Source: Fodinibius salinus
GTDB taxonomy: Bacteria; Bacteroidota; Rhodothermia; Balneolales; Balneolaceae
Direction: 5' to 3'
Assembly: GCF_008124865.1 (NCBI RefSeq)
Contig: NZ_VNHY01000002.1
Location: forward strand, 248,001-312,000
Length of the DNA: 64,000 nucleotides
Position numbers and translations under genes: made by a program. Shown here one piece after another: positions 17,148 through 26,347 of this stretch (positions within the stretch are counted from its first letter, which is position 1; the number at the start of each line of letters is the position of its first letter). A model generated the notes under the pieces. That model worked only from the letters and a program-made list of their open reading frames with translations, ran no database searches and was not told the DNA's origin.

Positions 17148-20100
17148 CTAGCTACTTACACTCTCCTCCACAATCTCAACATCTTCCTCATCAAGACCAT
17201 ATACTTTGTATACCATCCTATCAATTTCAGCTAAATAATTGATCTTTTGTCCATCTTCATTTTGAGCTTTCTCTACAGCTCTCGATATGTTTTTCACGCT
17301 GTTTTCAGTATAGGGAGGTATTGGAAAATCTTTAAGGGTCTTAGTATTAATTTTAGGATATGCTTTCCTATCTAAATTAATATTAGTGCTTATCAGATAA
17401 TATTTAGTCAATTGGGATACAACGATTCCCAATAAAAACCTTACGAAATCAGCACTCAAATCTCTTTTAGGTTTTAACGTAATCAAATCGGTATTACACA
17501 ATATTTCATCATCCAAATAGATTGCTTTTATCCTCTCACCTGATATTATCCTTCCTAAAACTATTCTCTCACCCGAAAATAAATCCATTGAACGAGGTTC
17601 GGCTAAATGCTCACCATATTTTAAGAACTCTATTTCACCTTTGACTGCCAGAGTATCTACATTTTTCGCTTTTAAAAATTGTTTATGATCCTCTGTTTTC
17701 TGAGAATCGGAATTATAATTCTTTTGATTAACATCCTCTTGTGTTTGTGGGGGATTACCCTTTCCAACTTGATACGGTTTAAGACCGAAACTAAAATCAA
17801 AAAAGTTCCCTAATTGGTTATTACTTTCCAGATTCAATCGTTTTTTGAAAGTTAGCTGTTCAAACTCATCTTCCTTTTCGATTATACGTATCTCCTGGAA
17901 ATCAAATATTGAACCACTATCAACTTCTTCTTTAATACTATTGCCATTATATTTTTCATCAAGAGACAATAACTCGATACGTTTAGGGAGGTTTCTCGTA
18001 TTTTTCTTACCGAATAAAAGTAATGTTTCTACGACAGCATCCTCAAAAACGCTATGTACATTTACGAGTTTATCTGCTGTATTTTCTATAAAAATATGAT
18101 TTCGAAGTTTCTTATCATATCTGGTAGACAACCAATAATTGGGCACAATCATAGAATAACATCCCAACTTTCTTATTAATCGTATCCCTAACTCAATAAA
18201 TAGTCCGAATGTATTAAGCTGATATTCAGTAGTTGAATATTCCGAATTATAATAGCTTTTGAGAGGGTCTGTTAGTGAAGCCGACTTTGAAGGTACATAC
18301 GGAGGATTCCCAATCACAACATCAAATCCAGTAAACTGCCCCTCTTTATTGAGCACCTCTGGAAATTCAAAACGCCACTCAAAGGCCTGGTTATAGAAAA
18401 CACCACTTTCCTGCTCTTCTATCTCTTTCTCAACCTTTTTAACCTTCTTTTCCTGCTTTTTAATATCTTTCTTTGAAAACTTTTTTTCTCCAAACAGATC
18501 AGCATTTTGCATGAGGTCCAGCCGCCCACGCTGCTTAGAAAGCTTTTCGTAGATCGGATCATTGTTAAGCAGTGTAGTACTATACTCATCCTTAATATTG
18601 TTTATCAGCTTCTGTAAACGCTTTTTTTCAGATCGATCTCCGGTTTGCTTATAGCTGTGAACGGCCTCCTTATAATCTTGTAAGCTATGGTCACTATCTT
18701 TAAAAACGGAACTCAGATCACTGTCTAAATCAAACCGGCTAACGAGGGAATTACCCGTTTTAATATTAATATCAATATTAGGTAGGACCTCTAATTCATG
18801 GTAATCACTTTTTTCTGTATAGTACGTATTTTTGAGAAGCTCAATCCAGAGACGTAACCGGCAGATTTTCACCGAGTTGGAATTAATGTCCACTCCAAAC
18901 AAGCAGTTCTCGATGATGTGTCGCTTTTCATGAAACAACGCTTTTTGTATACGCTGCCGATTAGCTGAAATTTTACGTTTTGCAAGATGACTGCCGTGCC
19001 AAGTATGTGATACATCGTATTCAAAGAGTTCTTCATCACTGTAGGTGACGATCAGCTCGTCATTTTCTACCTCAACCTTGACATCACGAAGCCGCTTACC
19101 ATCCCGGTCAGTTAAAATTCCCAGGTCCGACTTAATGGCCAGCAATTCATTCAAGCAAGAGACCAAGAAATGACCGGAACCTACCGCTGGATCACAAATC
19201 GTGATACTGTTTACTATTTCGTTGGCCTTTTCAATATCGGTATCTGCTCGACCTATCCGGTTGTATATATCATCGAAAGATAAATATTCCTCATCCCAGT
19301 GCTGGGCAAACTTGTCCGTTACAGCTTTCCTAAGGGTTTCCCTCGCCATATACTCAGTAATAAAACCAGGAGTGAAGTATGACCCATCCTTGTACCCATT
19401 GATCTTTTCAAAGATCAGGCCCAGTACAGAAGCATTAATTAAGGACTTGTGTTCTTCCTGAATCTCTTCTCCTCCTTCTGCGGCAAAGTCGTAGGCATCC
19501 AGGAACTCAAACAGGTATTCAAGAGTATTGATCTCATCCCCGCGCCGATCTTTCAATACACTTTTGCTATAGACCGGCAGCGTCTTTTTATCATCCAGGT
19601 TTGAAATAAAAACGGATTGATGCTCCAGAGAAGAAGGATCAAATAAGGAGCTATTCAAATAGGGTATATGGCCGAACTTTTCATTTATGTCCTCGGTCCG
19701 GTCAGCCTCACGGCGCGCCAAGACCTGGAAGAACAGTTTATTCAGCTCATCATACCCATCAATGGTTTTGGATTTCAGAAATTTAAACTTCTTGTCCTGC
19801 CGGTGATAACGAAACAGTTGGGCTTCCAACAGCTTGAGAAACAGTACTCGGTTCATCCAGATAATGCTCAGCTCCAGAGCAACATTGAATAGCTGCTCGT
19901 CACGGTCAGATCCATATTTCACCTTGGGCTCACGTACCGTACTCAGATGGTCTTCCGCATCCAGTATCCGGATGGTATTTTCAATAAAGGATCCTGGATG
20001 TCGCTTGTCTTCACTGGCCCGCTCTATGTAGCGTGTATTGCTCTTGGTGGTCTCTTCCAGACCAAGGATATAGAGCAGCTCCCGATAGAACTCCCGGTTC

Positions 20101-20858
20101 AGGGTATTGCTGTCATTGGCAAAGGGTTCTTTAAGCAACTGGGTGGGCGAAAAGAACTTGAACAGCGGGATCAGTTTTTTCTCCGGCTCGCTGTCTTCCT
20201 TTGCCTTTAAGTACTTTTCGTATGATTGCAGATCAAGATGCAATCCTCTAAGTGTGGTATCCTGGCTGTCTATAAAATCTCCAATCTTGTCATACATGAA
20301 ATCTTTATTGGAGGAGACCTTCTGATCAGTCTTCCAACTCTTATAGACCTTCTTCAATGCAGATGGCCGGTAATAGCACCGCTCAAACTCCTGGGCATCA
20401 AACACAAACCAGTTTAGGGTATCCGTTATGACAATATGCTTTAGATCCTCATTGTCCTCCTCGATGCGCTGCTCCAGGTAATAGAGAACAGCCTCATGCA
20501 TCGCCTTCCGGTTGAAGTCCTCCTCGGTAATCATCTCATTTTTGTTGGAAGGACGCTTCACCTCCAACAAGACACCAACAGGATCTTTGACCTTTCCATC
20601 GGTATGGATAGCCAGGTCAATCCGTACACTGGTATTGATGTAGTAGTCATCAAAGCCGACTTCATTAAGAAAAGGAACAAGCAGGTTTTTAAAATGCTCT
20701 TCGTGTTCATCTTTCTTTTTTGCAGAGTCAATATTTTTGAGTAGCTGCCCCAGCTCTGCCTTAAAGTTATTAAAGGAGGAGCGATCAACCGTCTCTTTGA
20801 GAAAAGCCTTATTAATACTTTTTCGCAGTGATTTCGTCTCTAATTGCATAAAAGCCAA
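17148..20858 (-). CDS. Single-chain restriction-modification enzyme (Type IIG/Eco57I-like)
   Basis: A 1236-residue protein combining DNA cleavage and N6-adenine methylation. Near the N-terminus is a PD-(D/E)XK-like nuclease signature (RIDLAIH, then LLEVKRPSNK, about 80-105), as in Type I R-subunit N-terminal domains. A helical region follows, then the methyltransferase core with motif I TICDPAVGSGHFLV (about 556), the FGVDINSNSVKICRLRLW motif, and motif IV VIGNPPYVPS (about 851). The C-terminal 350 residues look like a target-recognition domain. The chain is intact. It is convergent with the HATPase/STAS pair and forms, with it, the defence-like part of the cargo. No separate methylase or specificity gene is nearby. 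Confidence 0.9.
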   Translation of the reverse strand: MAFMQLETKSLRKSINKAFLKETVDRSSFNNFKAELGQLLKNIDSAKKKDEHEEHFKNLLVPFLNEVGFDDYYINTSVRIDLAIHTDGKVKDPVGVLLEVKRPSNKNEMITEEDFNRKAMHEAVLYYLEQRIEEDNEDLKHIVITDTLNWFVFDAQEFERCYYRPSALKKVYKSWKTDQKVSSNKDFMYDKIGDFIDSQDTTLRGLHLDLQSYEKYLKAKEDSEPEKKLIPLFKFFSPTQLLKEPFANDSNTLNREFYRELLYILGLEETTKSNTRYIERASEDKRHPGSFIENTIRILDAEDHLSTVREPKVKYGSDRDEQLFNVALELSIIWMNRVLFLKLLEAQLFRYHRQDKKFKFLKSKTIDGYDELNKLFFQVLARREADRTEDINEKFGHIPYLNSSLFDPSSLEHQSVFISNLDDKKTLPVYSKSVLKDRRGDEINTLEYLFEFLDAYDFAAEGGEEIQEEHKSLINASVLGLIFEKINGYKDGSYFTPGFITEYMARETLRKAVTDKFAQHWDEEYLSFDDIYNRIGRADTDIEKANEIVNSITICDPAVGSGHFLVSCLNELLAIKSDLGILTDRDGKRLRDVKVEVENDELIVTYSDEELFEYDVSHTWHGSHLAKRKISANRQRIQKALFHEKRHIIENCLFGVDINSNSVKICRLRLWIELLKNTYYTEKSDYHELEVLPNIDINIKTGNSLVSRFDLDSDLSSVFKDSDHSLQDYKEAVHSYKQTGDRSEKKRLQKLINNIKDEYSTTLLNNDPIYEKLSKQRGRLDLMQNADLFGEKKFSKKDIKKQEKKVKKVEKEIEEQESGVFYNQAFEWRFEFPEVLNKEGQFTGFDVVIGNPPYVPSKSASLTDPLKSYYNSEYSTTEYQLNTFGLFIELGIRLIRKLGCYSMIVPNYWLSTRYDKKLRNHIFIENTADKLVNVHSVFEDAVVETLLLFGKKNTRNLPKRIELLSLDEKYNGNSIKEEVDSGSIFDFQEIRIIEKEDEFEQLTFKKRLNLESNNQLGNFFDFSFGLKPYQVGKGNPPQTQEDVNQKNYNSDSQKTEDHKQFLKAKNVDTLAVKGEIEFLKYGEHLAEPRSMDLFSGERIVLGRIISGERIKAIYLDDEILCNTDLITLKPKRDLSADFVRFLLGIVVSQLTKYYLISTNINLDRKAYPKINTKTLKDFPIPPYTENSVKNISRAVEKAQNEDGQKINYLAEIDRMVYKVYGLDEEDVEIVEESVSS

Positions 20859-21018
20859 CTAATTGAATTAACCAAACTGATTTTGAGAATAAATGTAATA
20901 AATAAAAGACAACTGTGAGGAGGGCATTGATCAGTTTCTAATACCACTTACCTTAATCAAACGAATTATTCAGATATTACTAGTAATACCTATAAGTCAA
21001 GTAAAAAACGCAAGAAAC

Positions 21019-21246
21019 TTGACATACTGCATCCGCGATTTGAGTACTACTGACAGAAATAAGTTGATTACCTTTGTCCTGCAATATCCTCCCCGCCTAC
21101 GGGCGCTGCTGGGAGCCTTACTTACCGATCAGAAATTCAATAGCGCTTTTCCCAAATTGAAGAATAGTTTGAACCCGTTAACAAAAAATAAATTTGGCAG
21201 CCTAAGTAAAATCCTATCCACAGCAGAAAACTGGAATATCGTTTAG
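21019..21246 (+). pseudogene. Short ORF, possible C-terminal remnant of an antitoxin-like protein
   Basis: A 75-residue frame that can only start at TTG (21019). The peptide is protein-like rather than random (FVLQYPPRLRALLGALL, then LNPLTKNKFG and a terminal WNIV) and reminds me of C-terminal parts of small antitoxin-type proteins of Bacteroidota that pair with AbiEii-like nucleotidyltransferases. This is memory of a pattern, not a proven match. No toxin partner is next to it. A gene remnant is the most likely reading. Confidence 0.35.
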
Positions 21247-21292
21247 ATAATATCTTGCTGACGATATGATGGAGCAAATCCTAAGTGGAGTA

Positions 21293-22474
21293 TTATAATA
21301 ATGGATTGTGCCATGACGATTTTTCCTTGTCCCACTTGTAAGAGTTAATATTCTGATGTTCCAGTGTAAACTTTTTTTCATTTAAATCCATTAAAGTTAC
21401 TTCTACATTCAATTCATCTGCAATCTCAATTAAATCATCAATAACTTTAGGTTTCATCCTGCTTCCCAGATAGATGTGCTTTATAAAAGGAAAAGGTATT
21501 TTATTATTAAAATAGTTACTGATACGACCATCTAAGATAATTCTCCATTCTTTTTCATAACTCCACTTAGTAGATTTAGTTATGAAAGCCTTATACAAAA
21601 TCTCATCTATACCAACCTTGTTTATAAGATTTCCATCTTTATCAATAGTTAGCTTTTCAAGCTTAGTTCTTGGAATGTTAACTCGGTTCGAGGAGTAAAT
21701 TATGGGGAACAGACCAGCAAGAATGAGAAGGTTTATATTATTTTCAGACGAATATGACTCATAGCCGTTTTTATTTTCATACATTTTAAAAAAATTGGCG
21801 GGCTTTAAGCTAGATATATCATATTCAACACAGAATCCTTTGTGATTATCTGAATAATGCGCCCACATTTGAATCATTCTTTCCAAATCATTTCTAGCTG
21901 GTGGATAATTCTTTGATTGTAAGTTCGCAAATGAGGCAACTCTGATATTAGTCTCACGAATTTTGTCAATTTTTTTACTTACTTCTTTTTTCGACCTTCT
22001 CCTTATTTTGGTTATTTCTTTTTTAAAATCATCGCTTTTCCTTCTCATTTTAGAGATTACTGACGAATACTCTTCATTTTCACTCAATGCGTGAGGATAA
22101 ATGCCTGGTTTAGAATCAGCTATTCGTCTATAATCTTTTTTAGAAAAACCATCAGACTTTGCTATAAATCCAGTTTTGTCAATATGTTTTAATAATAAAT
22201 GTTTTTCATAGTTTTTATAATCTACCCCTACGTGGCTATCAAAAGGATCGTTGAATGAGTTTGGGTGAGATAACCAAAGTCGCCTTTTTCTTACATCAAG
22301 TATGTTACTCGAAGTTGGGGCATAAAACTTGAATAGAGTATCTGGAATTTTATTATCCTTTGATTTAACCAGTTCTGGATTTTTAAATACTATTTTAGAA
22401 AAGGAATCATGGGATCCACTTTTTAAAGAAAAAACATCTCTGATAAAATGTTTTTGCCATTTACGTTTTGTCAT
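21293..22474 (-). CDS. DUF2971 protein, last cassette of the array
   Basis: A 393-residue protein carrying DUF2971 features: LFKFYAPTSSNILDVRKRRL, WLSHPNSFNDPFD, MIQMWAHYSDNHKGFCVEYD, WSYEKEWRIIL and the ending HIYLGSRMKPKVIDDLIE. The domain is common in integron cassettes, islands and defence neighbourhoods, with unknown biochemistry. An insert (about 125-165) is very basic (KKEITKIRRRSKKEVSKKID). Its start is 68 bases inside the attC-like site at 22542. No attC is visible after its stop, so it is the last cassette of the array or the array is truncated here. AT-rich. Confidence 0.85.
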   Translation of the reverse strand: MTKRKWQKHFIRDVFSLKSGSHDSFSKIVFKNPELVKSKDNKIPDTLFKFYAPTSSNILDVRKRRLWLSHPNSFNDPFDSHVGVDYKNYEKHLLLKHIDKTGFIAKSDGFSKKDYRRIADSKPGIYPHALSENEEYSSVISKMRRKSDDFKKEITKIRRRSKKEVSKKIDKIRETNIRVASFANLQSKNYPPARNDLERMIQMWAHYSDNHKGFCVEYDISSLKPANFFKMYENKNGYESYSSENNINLLILAGLFPIIYSSNRVNIPRTKLEKLTIDKDGNLINKVGIDEILYKAFITKSTKWSYEKEWRIILDGRISNYFNNKIPFPFIKHIYLGSRMKPKVIDDLIEIADELNVEVTLMDLNEKKFTLEHQNINSYKWDKEKSSWHNPLL

Positions 22475-22541
22475 GTTTAGATAAATTAATTTGAACCTTC
22501 ATGCTGCTCTCTGATTTATTCATAGATAAAAAATACTGCCT

Positions 22542-22659
22542 ACCTAACAAACTGGATATGAACTACCGAAACATTGGTTTGAAAAATAAAAGATTAACTA
22601 ATAAATGGTATGAGAGCTAAGAAGTGGTAAGGACTGTCCACGTTGAGGAGAGATTAGCT
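22542..22659 (-). repeat. attC-like recombination site after the Ymh cassette
   Basis: Read on the minus strand, the site runs from an R''-like AGCTAAT (22653-22659) and L'' with CAACGTGGACAGTCC to L' GGTAGTTCATATCCAG and a perfect GTTRRRY core GTTAGGT (22542-22548). The two ends can pair as an imperfect hairpin, as folded attC does. Confidence 0.65.
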
Positions 22660-22708
22660 AAATATTTTTTGTAATAGCTATGGCGACTTGAACCACAATA
22701 GTAATTTA

Positions 22709-23551
22709 TTAATCGTTATTTTTACGCAAATCTGACTCTGCTTCGAGCTGGAAAAGTTTATTTAAAAGTAAAAATTCAGAAATTTGATCACTTAAAGATT
22801 GTCGCTGCTCACGATGAGCTTTAGGATTACGAAATGCCATGTACACACCCACAAAAATCTGTGCCCTGCCTTTTTGTTCAGCAGTATTAATATCTGGCCA
22901 GTACAACACCGAATCTTCTTCAAGAAATGATTTTGAAAATAACTTAGATCCATGTTCTTCTATTCCAGTACGCTCACGAACTACATCTTCCAGTCTTTTA
23001 TATCCTTGGAAAATCTGCTCATTTGGCGATTCCCTAAATTTACTGGCTAAGTCTAATAAACGCGGTTCGATTAAACCCAATGGAAGTATTGGGGCTATTT
23101 TCTGATTCAGCGTTTTATTTAAATCCAAATCTAAATGTTCTTTTAAGACATAGTCTCCCCAGTTTACAGCTTGAGCTGATTCTGATTTTTCAATACGCTC
23201 TATATCATCTTTAGTGAGAGCAGAAGCATCAAGTCTAGAAAGAAAGTCCTCACTTACAGATATTTCTGATACATCGATTTCTAGCTTGTCAAGTAAGGCA
23301 AGTATAAATGAAAATGCGGTTGCACCTCCGCCCCTATAATCCGATGCAAATCCAGATTTTACAGCAAGGAAATCACCAACTCCTATATCAAGTAATAAAG
23401 CATGATGGTTATCATTTGAAAGAATCCAAACATGATTTATGGATGTGTTAGATTGAATTATTCGAAGTACTGCTTCTTTACAATCATTAGTACCACCTGA
23501 GATACCAACATATTGGATACCAGCAAGCTCCTTATTTTGGTTCTCTGTCAT
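22709..23551 (-). CDS. TIGR02391 (Ymh-type) domain protein in a cassette
   Basis: A 280-residue soluble protein. The C-terminal 110 residues carry the TIGR02391/Ymh signature (FVGVYMAFRNPKAHRE, with EEHGSKLFSKSF and LYWPDINTAEQKGRAQ before it), a domain found in Abi-like and cassette-borne proteins. The N-terminal half (VGISGGTNDCKEAVLRIIQ, then a glycine-rich YRGGGATAF) is not recognised. It is bounded by attC-like sites on both sides. The HNxxxxR-like end (NPKAHR) recalls nucleases of the HEPN type, which is a family-level inference. Confidence 0.8.
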   Translation of the reverse strand: MTENQNKELAGIQYVGISGGTNDCKEAVLRIIQSNTSINHVWILSNDNHHALLLDIGVGDFLAVKSGFASDYRGGGATAFSFILALLDKLEIDVSEISVSEDFLSRLDASALTKDDIERIEKSESAQAVNWGDYVLKEHLDLDLNKTLNQKIAPILPLGLIEPRLLDLASKFRESPNEQIFQGYKRLEDVVRERTGIEEHGSKLFSKSFLEEDSVLYWPDINTAEQKGRAQIFVGVYMAFRNPKAHREQRQSLSDQISEFLLLNKLFQLEAESDLRKNND

Positions 23552-23574
23552 TGAATTAAATTCTTTTTTAGTTA

Positions 23575-23695
23575 GGCTAGCGGCACCCCGTATAAGTTAA
23601 CACTGGATTATTAATTTATTTATAAAATACAAGGTTAATGATAAAAAATGAGGCTAACAAGAAAGGGACAGCAGCTCCGTTCGCTGATTATATGC
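23575..23695 (-). repeat. attC-like recombination site after the HNH cassette
   Basis: The weakest of the six sites. On the minus strand an R''-like GCATATA (23689-23695) and L'' CAGCGAACGGAGCTG lie just after the HNH stop; the far end has L' CTTATACGGGGTGCC and a core-like GCTAGCC (23575-23581), which differs from GTTAGCC by one base. It was accepted because the L' pattern CTTATnnnGnnGnC is shared with the site at 28144. Confidence 0.45.
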
Positions 23696-23696
23696 A

Positions 23697-24350
23697 TTAA
23701 TGAAGGTGTAACCACACTTCAAAACCTTTAAAGAAGACCAACTCCATTATTCCACCTTTAGGATTATCCACGAAATATCTTCTGTAGTAAAATACCTCCT
23801 CATTTTGACCGAATTTTTCCATATGATTAAGCCCTTTGTCTCCATGATCTGCAACTTCTTGAAGTGTTGAGTTTATATCAGAATCCTCCCAATATATATT
23901 TGGAGTAAGAGCAGATATTTGACCATCCCAATGCTCATTTTTTTCGTGATAATAAAGTGCATAGCCCATTCTTTCGAACTGTTTAATTATTCTATTATGG
24001 TCAGTACTGATTACGAAATGTTTTTCATCCCCGATATTTTTGTATTGACTATTCTGGACAATAATCCTTTTTAACCCCTCATCTTTTTTTAGCGCTCGTT
24101 TAATCTTTGTGGAGTAGTGTTCTTTAGCTAAAGGTCCATTTTCATAATGAGCAGTTATAACAGCTAAAAGGTATGAATCATCGGTAGATTTTTGTGAATT
24201 ATGTACCTCACAAGATGGTACTGTGATTAAATTTTTACGATAATCCTCACTACCCTTCAAGTCTTTTGTTTCAGGGAAAAAACATTTAGGAGGTACATGC
24301 TCTTTTGAGGTAGCTTTATTATCACACATGTAACATTTTTGTTCGCTCAT
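23697..24350 (-). CDS. HNH-like nuclease-fold protein in a cassette
   Basis: A 217-residue protein with an N-terminal zinc-binding, HNH-like pattern: CYMCDNKATSKEHVPPKCFF, then LITVPSCEVHNSQKSTDDSY. The EHVPP and CxxHN elements match a class of HNH-family proteins common in integron cassettes. The C-terminal part is beta-rich and may recognise a substrate (LTPNIYWEDSDI). Whether it is an active nuclease cannot be seen. The start is 14 bases inside the upstream core site, typical for a cassette gene. Confidence 0.75.
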   Translation of the reverse strand: MSEQKCYMCDNKATSKEHVPPKCFFPETKDLKGSEDYRKNLITVPSCEVHNSQKSTDDSYLLAVITAHYENGPLAKEHYSTKIKRALKKDEGLKRIIVQNSQYKNIGDEKHFVISTDHNRIIKQFERMGYALYYHEKNEHWDGQISALTPNIYWEDSDINSTLQEVADHGDKGLNHMEKFGQNEEVFYYRRYFVDNPKGGIMELVFFKGFEVWLHLH

Positions 24351-24363
24351 ACCTAATACACTA

Positions 24364-24483
24364 AAATGACATTGCGCTTAACCGGCCCAACAGTGTTGAA
24401 TTAATTATAAAGTGAAAGAGTAACTAATAAACGGAAGGGAGGCAAGGAGATGATGTGGCCTGTCCGCGTTTAAGGGGTTAGCT
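24364..24483 (-). repeat. attC-like recombination site after the DUF5677-like cassette
   Basis: Minus strand: R'' AGCTAAC (24477-24483) fits RYYYAAC and lies 3 bases after the stop of the upstream gene. L'' CCTTAAACGCGGACAGGCC pairs with L' GGGCCGGTTAAGCGC. The 3' core is degenerate (GTCATTT, 24364-24370). The inverted L arms make this a convincing site despite the poor core. Confidence 0.65.
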
Positions 24484-24486
24484 GTA

Positions 24487-25257
24487 CTAGTTTAAATAAG
24501 AATTAATTAGTTCTTCTCGTTTCTCAATTTCCGGTAAAAAATCGTCTAGATTCTCGAAGTCTAAATGGTGGAATGTATTTATTAGAGATGATTTTAAAAT
24601 ATCTACTGCTGTCAGAATATGATGAGATATTTTTTCTAAATTCCAGTTAGTTAAAACAGAGAATTCCACACTGTTTTCTTTTTCAATCAAATGTCGGCTT
24701 TCAACTCTTAATATTTCATTATGTGTATCTTCACAAAGCTGACCATAAATTCCGGCATATGCATCTTTAATGCCTGCTAATTCGAAACGATCCTTAATTT
24801 GTGTGATATCTATGTCAAAGTTTGATAAGTGTTGGTCTACGTTACTTTTCTGTTTTCTATATTCTTTAATTTTACTTCCGATATCGCCATAGTTTTCAAT
24901 TGTATATTGCAAAAAAGGATTATCTGGCTCTTCAAAAGTTACTTGTAACTTCTTGATTTTTTGCTTCAAATGATTCGATGTCAATACATATGGGTAATTT
25001 TCATGCTTACATAAATTTAAAAGTTCAACGTAAGCTTCCAGTATACTTCTCAATATTGGTGGGATTGCAATTAGATTATCAGTTTTAGTTAAACTTACAA
25101 TTGCATCTGTATATTGGATAATTGAGGAACAAAAAGATGCTATGTACAAGTCGGTAGCATTATTGTCGATATTTTCTTGACTTGATATCGATTTAGTAGC
25201 TAAATCAACGATTTCTTTTAAATTCTTGATGAGATCTTCTTTCTTCATCGTATCCAA
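24487..25257 (-). CDS. DUF5677-like protein in a cassette
   Basis: A 256-residue helical protein that resembles DUF5677-type proteins: early DLYIASFCSSIIQYTDAIV, the conserved IPPILRSILEAYVELLNLC, and a later YGQLCEDTHNEILRVESRH with a C-terminal helix pair. These proteins are frequent in cassettes and defence islands and their biochemistry is unknown. There is no signal peptide or membrane segment. It is flanked by attC-like sites; the start is 13 bases from the core of the site at 25271. Confidence 0.7.
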   Translation of the reverse strand: MDTMKKEDLIKNLKEIVDLATKSISSQENIDNNATDLYIASFCSSIIQYTDAIVSLTKTDNLIAIPPILRSILEAYVELLNLCKHENYPYVLTSNHLKQKIKKLQVTFEEPDNPFLQYTIENYGDIGSKIKEYRKQKSNVDQHLSNFDIDITQIKDRFELAGIKDAYAGIYGQLCEDTHNEILRVESRHLIEKENSVEFSVLTNWNLEKISHHILTAVDILKSSLINTFHHLDFENLDDFLPEIEKREELINSYLN

Positions 25258-25270
25258 AATTATTTAGTAC

Positions 25271-25403
25271 AGCTAACGACATTGCACATAAGCTGCGTGT
25301 GCAGGCCAACATTGAATTTGTTTTAAAATGTACTACAGAAATTGAGAAACTGAAAATCAGCAGGGAAAGGCGAGGTACGTCCGCTAAAGGCGGGGTATTT
25401 TAC
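25271..25403 (-). repeat. attC-like recombination site after the DUF6602 cassette
   Basis: Minus strand: L'' CCGCCTTTAGCGGACGTACC follows the stop closely; L' CACGCAGCTTATGTGCAATGTC leads into the core GTTAGCT (25271-25277). The R'' end is poorly conserved (GTAAAAT, 25397-25403). It shares the GCGGACGTACC block with the next site upstream, a family resemblance among cassettes of one array. Confidence 0.6.
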
Positions 25404-25407
25404 GCTC

Positions 25408-26172
25408 TTACTCATTAATATTCTCAATTTCTCCAATCTTGTAAGACTCTTTTCCTCTTTTGGGATACCAAACTTCATTATTCCGGAGTACTGATTCAGG
25501 AAATAAAAACTCAATCACATTGTGAATAAAATAGGCTTGGGCTTTATTTCTTAGTTGATATAAATGCCACTTTTCATGCGGTTTTTGGGGTTCAAGTGGT
25601 TTTGTTTCCCAATAACGGATGAATAAATCTCTACCAATAGATGCTGAATTTACTCCGATGCTCGAAAAATGCTTAGAGTTCATTTGTAACTTTTGGAGTA
25701 AATAATTTTCATCTGGTAATCTTCCCACTTCATATGAAAATAGACCAAGAAAAGCTCTTCGGCCTGCTACCTTTCGGTGTAACTTTGAATTCTTTTCAAG
25801 CCGTTCAATAATTCTCTGATAATTTTCAGTGCCTATTGTACTCTTCACCTCAATTATGCCTTTAACTAAATCAGGAGTAACAATTACAAAATCACCGTCC
25901 TGAAATAATACAGGTTTTGAGGCATCATAAATAAGTATGTCGATTTGAGATGAACTGACGTATTGAGAATCATCATCTTTCGGTTCTTCATTATTGCTGA
26001 CAAAAAAACCTCTACCTACACCAATATTATCAGGTAAATACCTTTTTAAAATTGCTCGGAGGACACTTTCTTTCCATTCTCCATCAGATTGATGATGCTG
26101 GCCTTCGATGAAATTATTTACCCTAGATTTTAGTGATTCTAATTCTAAAGTAATCGATTCAAAGTAGTCCAT
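25408..26172 (-). CDS. DUF6602 nuclease-fold protein in a cassette
   Basis: A 254-residue protein with the features of DUF6602: GEWKESVLRAILKRYLPDNI, VGRGFFVSN, then SSQIDILIYDASKPVLF and LVKGIIEVKSTIGT. The Asp of QIDILIYD and the EVK triad form a PD-(D/E)XK-like active site, so a DNA endonuclease fold is likely. It is well placed as a stand-alone defence gene but no partner is adjacent. It begins 20 bases inside the upstream core site, which is typical cassette spacing. Confidence 0.8.
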   Translation of the reverse strand: MDYFESITLELESLKSRVNNFIEGQHHQSDGEWKESVLRAILKRYLPDNIGVGRGFFVSNNEEPKDDDSQYVSSSQIDILIYDASKPVLFQDGDFVIVTPDLVKGIIEVKSTIGTENYQRIIERLEKNSKLHRKVAGRRAFLGLFSYEVGRLPDENYLLQKLQMNSKHFSSIGVNSASIGRDLFIRYWETKPLEPQKPHEKWHLYQLRNKAQAYFIHNVIEFLFPESVLRNNEVWYPKRGKESYKIGEIENINE

Positions 26173-26191
26173 ATATCGAAGAAATCAAGTA

Positions 26192-26319
26192 ACATAACGG
26201 CCCACGAGTAACCGGCGTGCAGACCGACATTAATTATTAAAAATGTACTATAGAATTTGATGATCTAAAAACTTGGCAGCCAATGGCGAGGTACGTCCGC
26301 GTTGACGCGCTTGCTAAGC
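26192..26319 (-). repeat. attC-like recombination site after the 591-residue cassette
   Basis: Minus strand: degenerate R'' GCTTAGC (26313-26319), L'' GCGCGTCAACGCGGACGTACC, and at the other end L' GCACGCCGGTTACTCGTGGGCC with core GTTATGT (26192-26198). The GGGCCGTTAT end closely matches the GGGTCGTTAT of the site at 28144. Confidence 0.65.
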
Positions 26320-26347
26320 TGCTATAATAGTTAATTATAGCTAAATT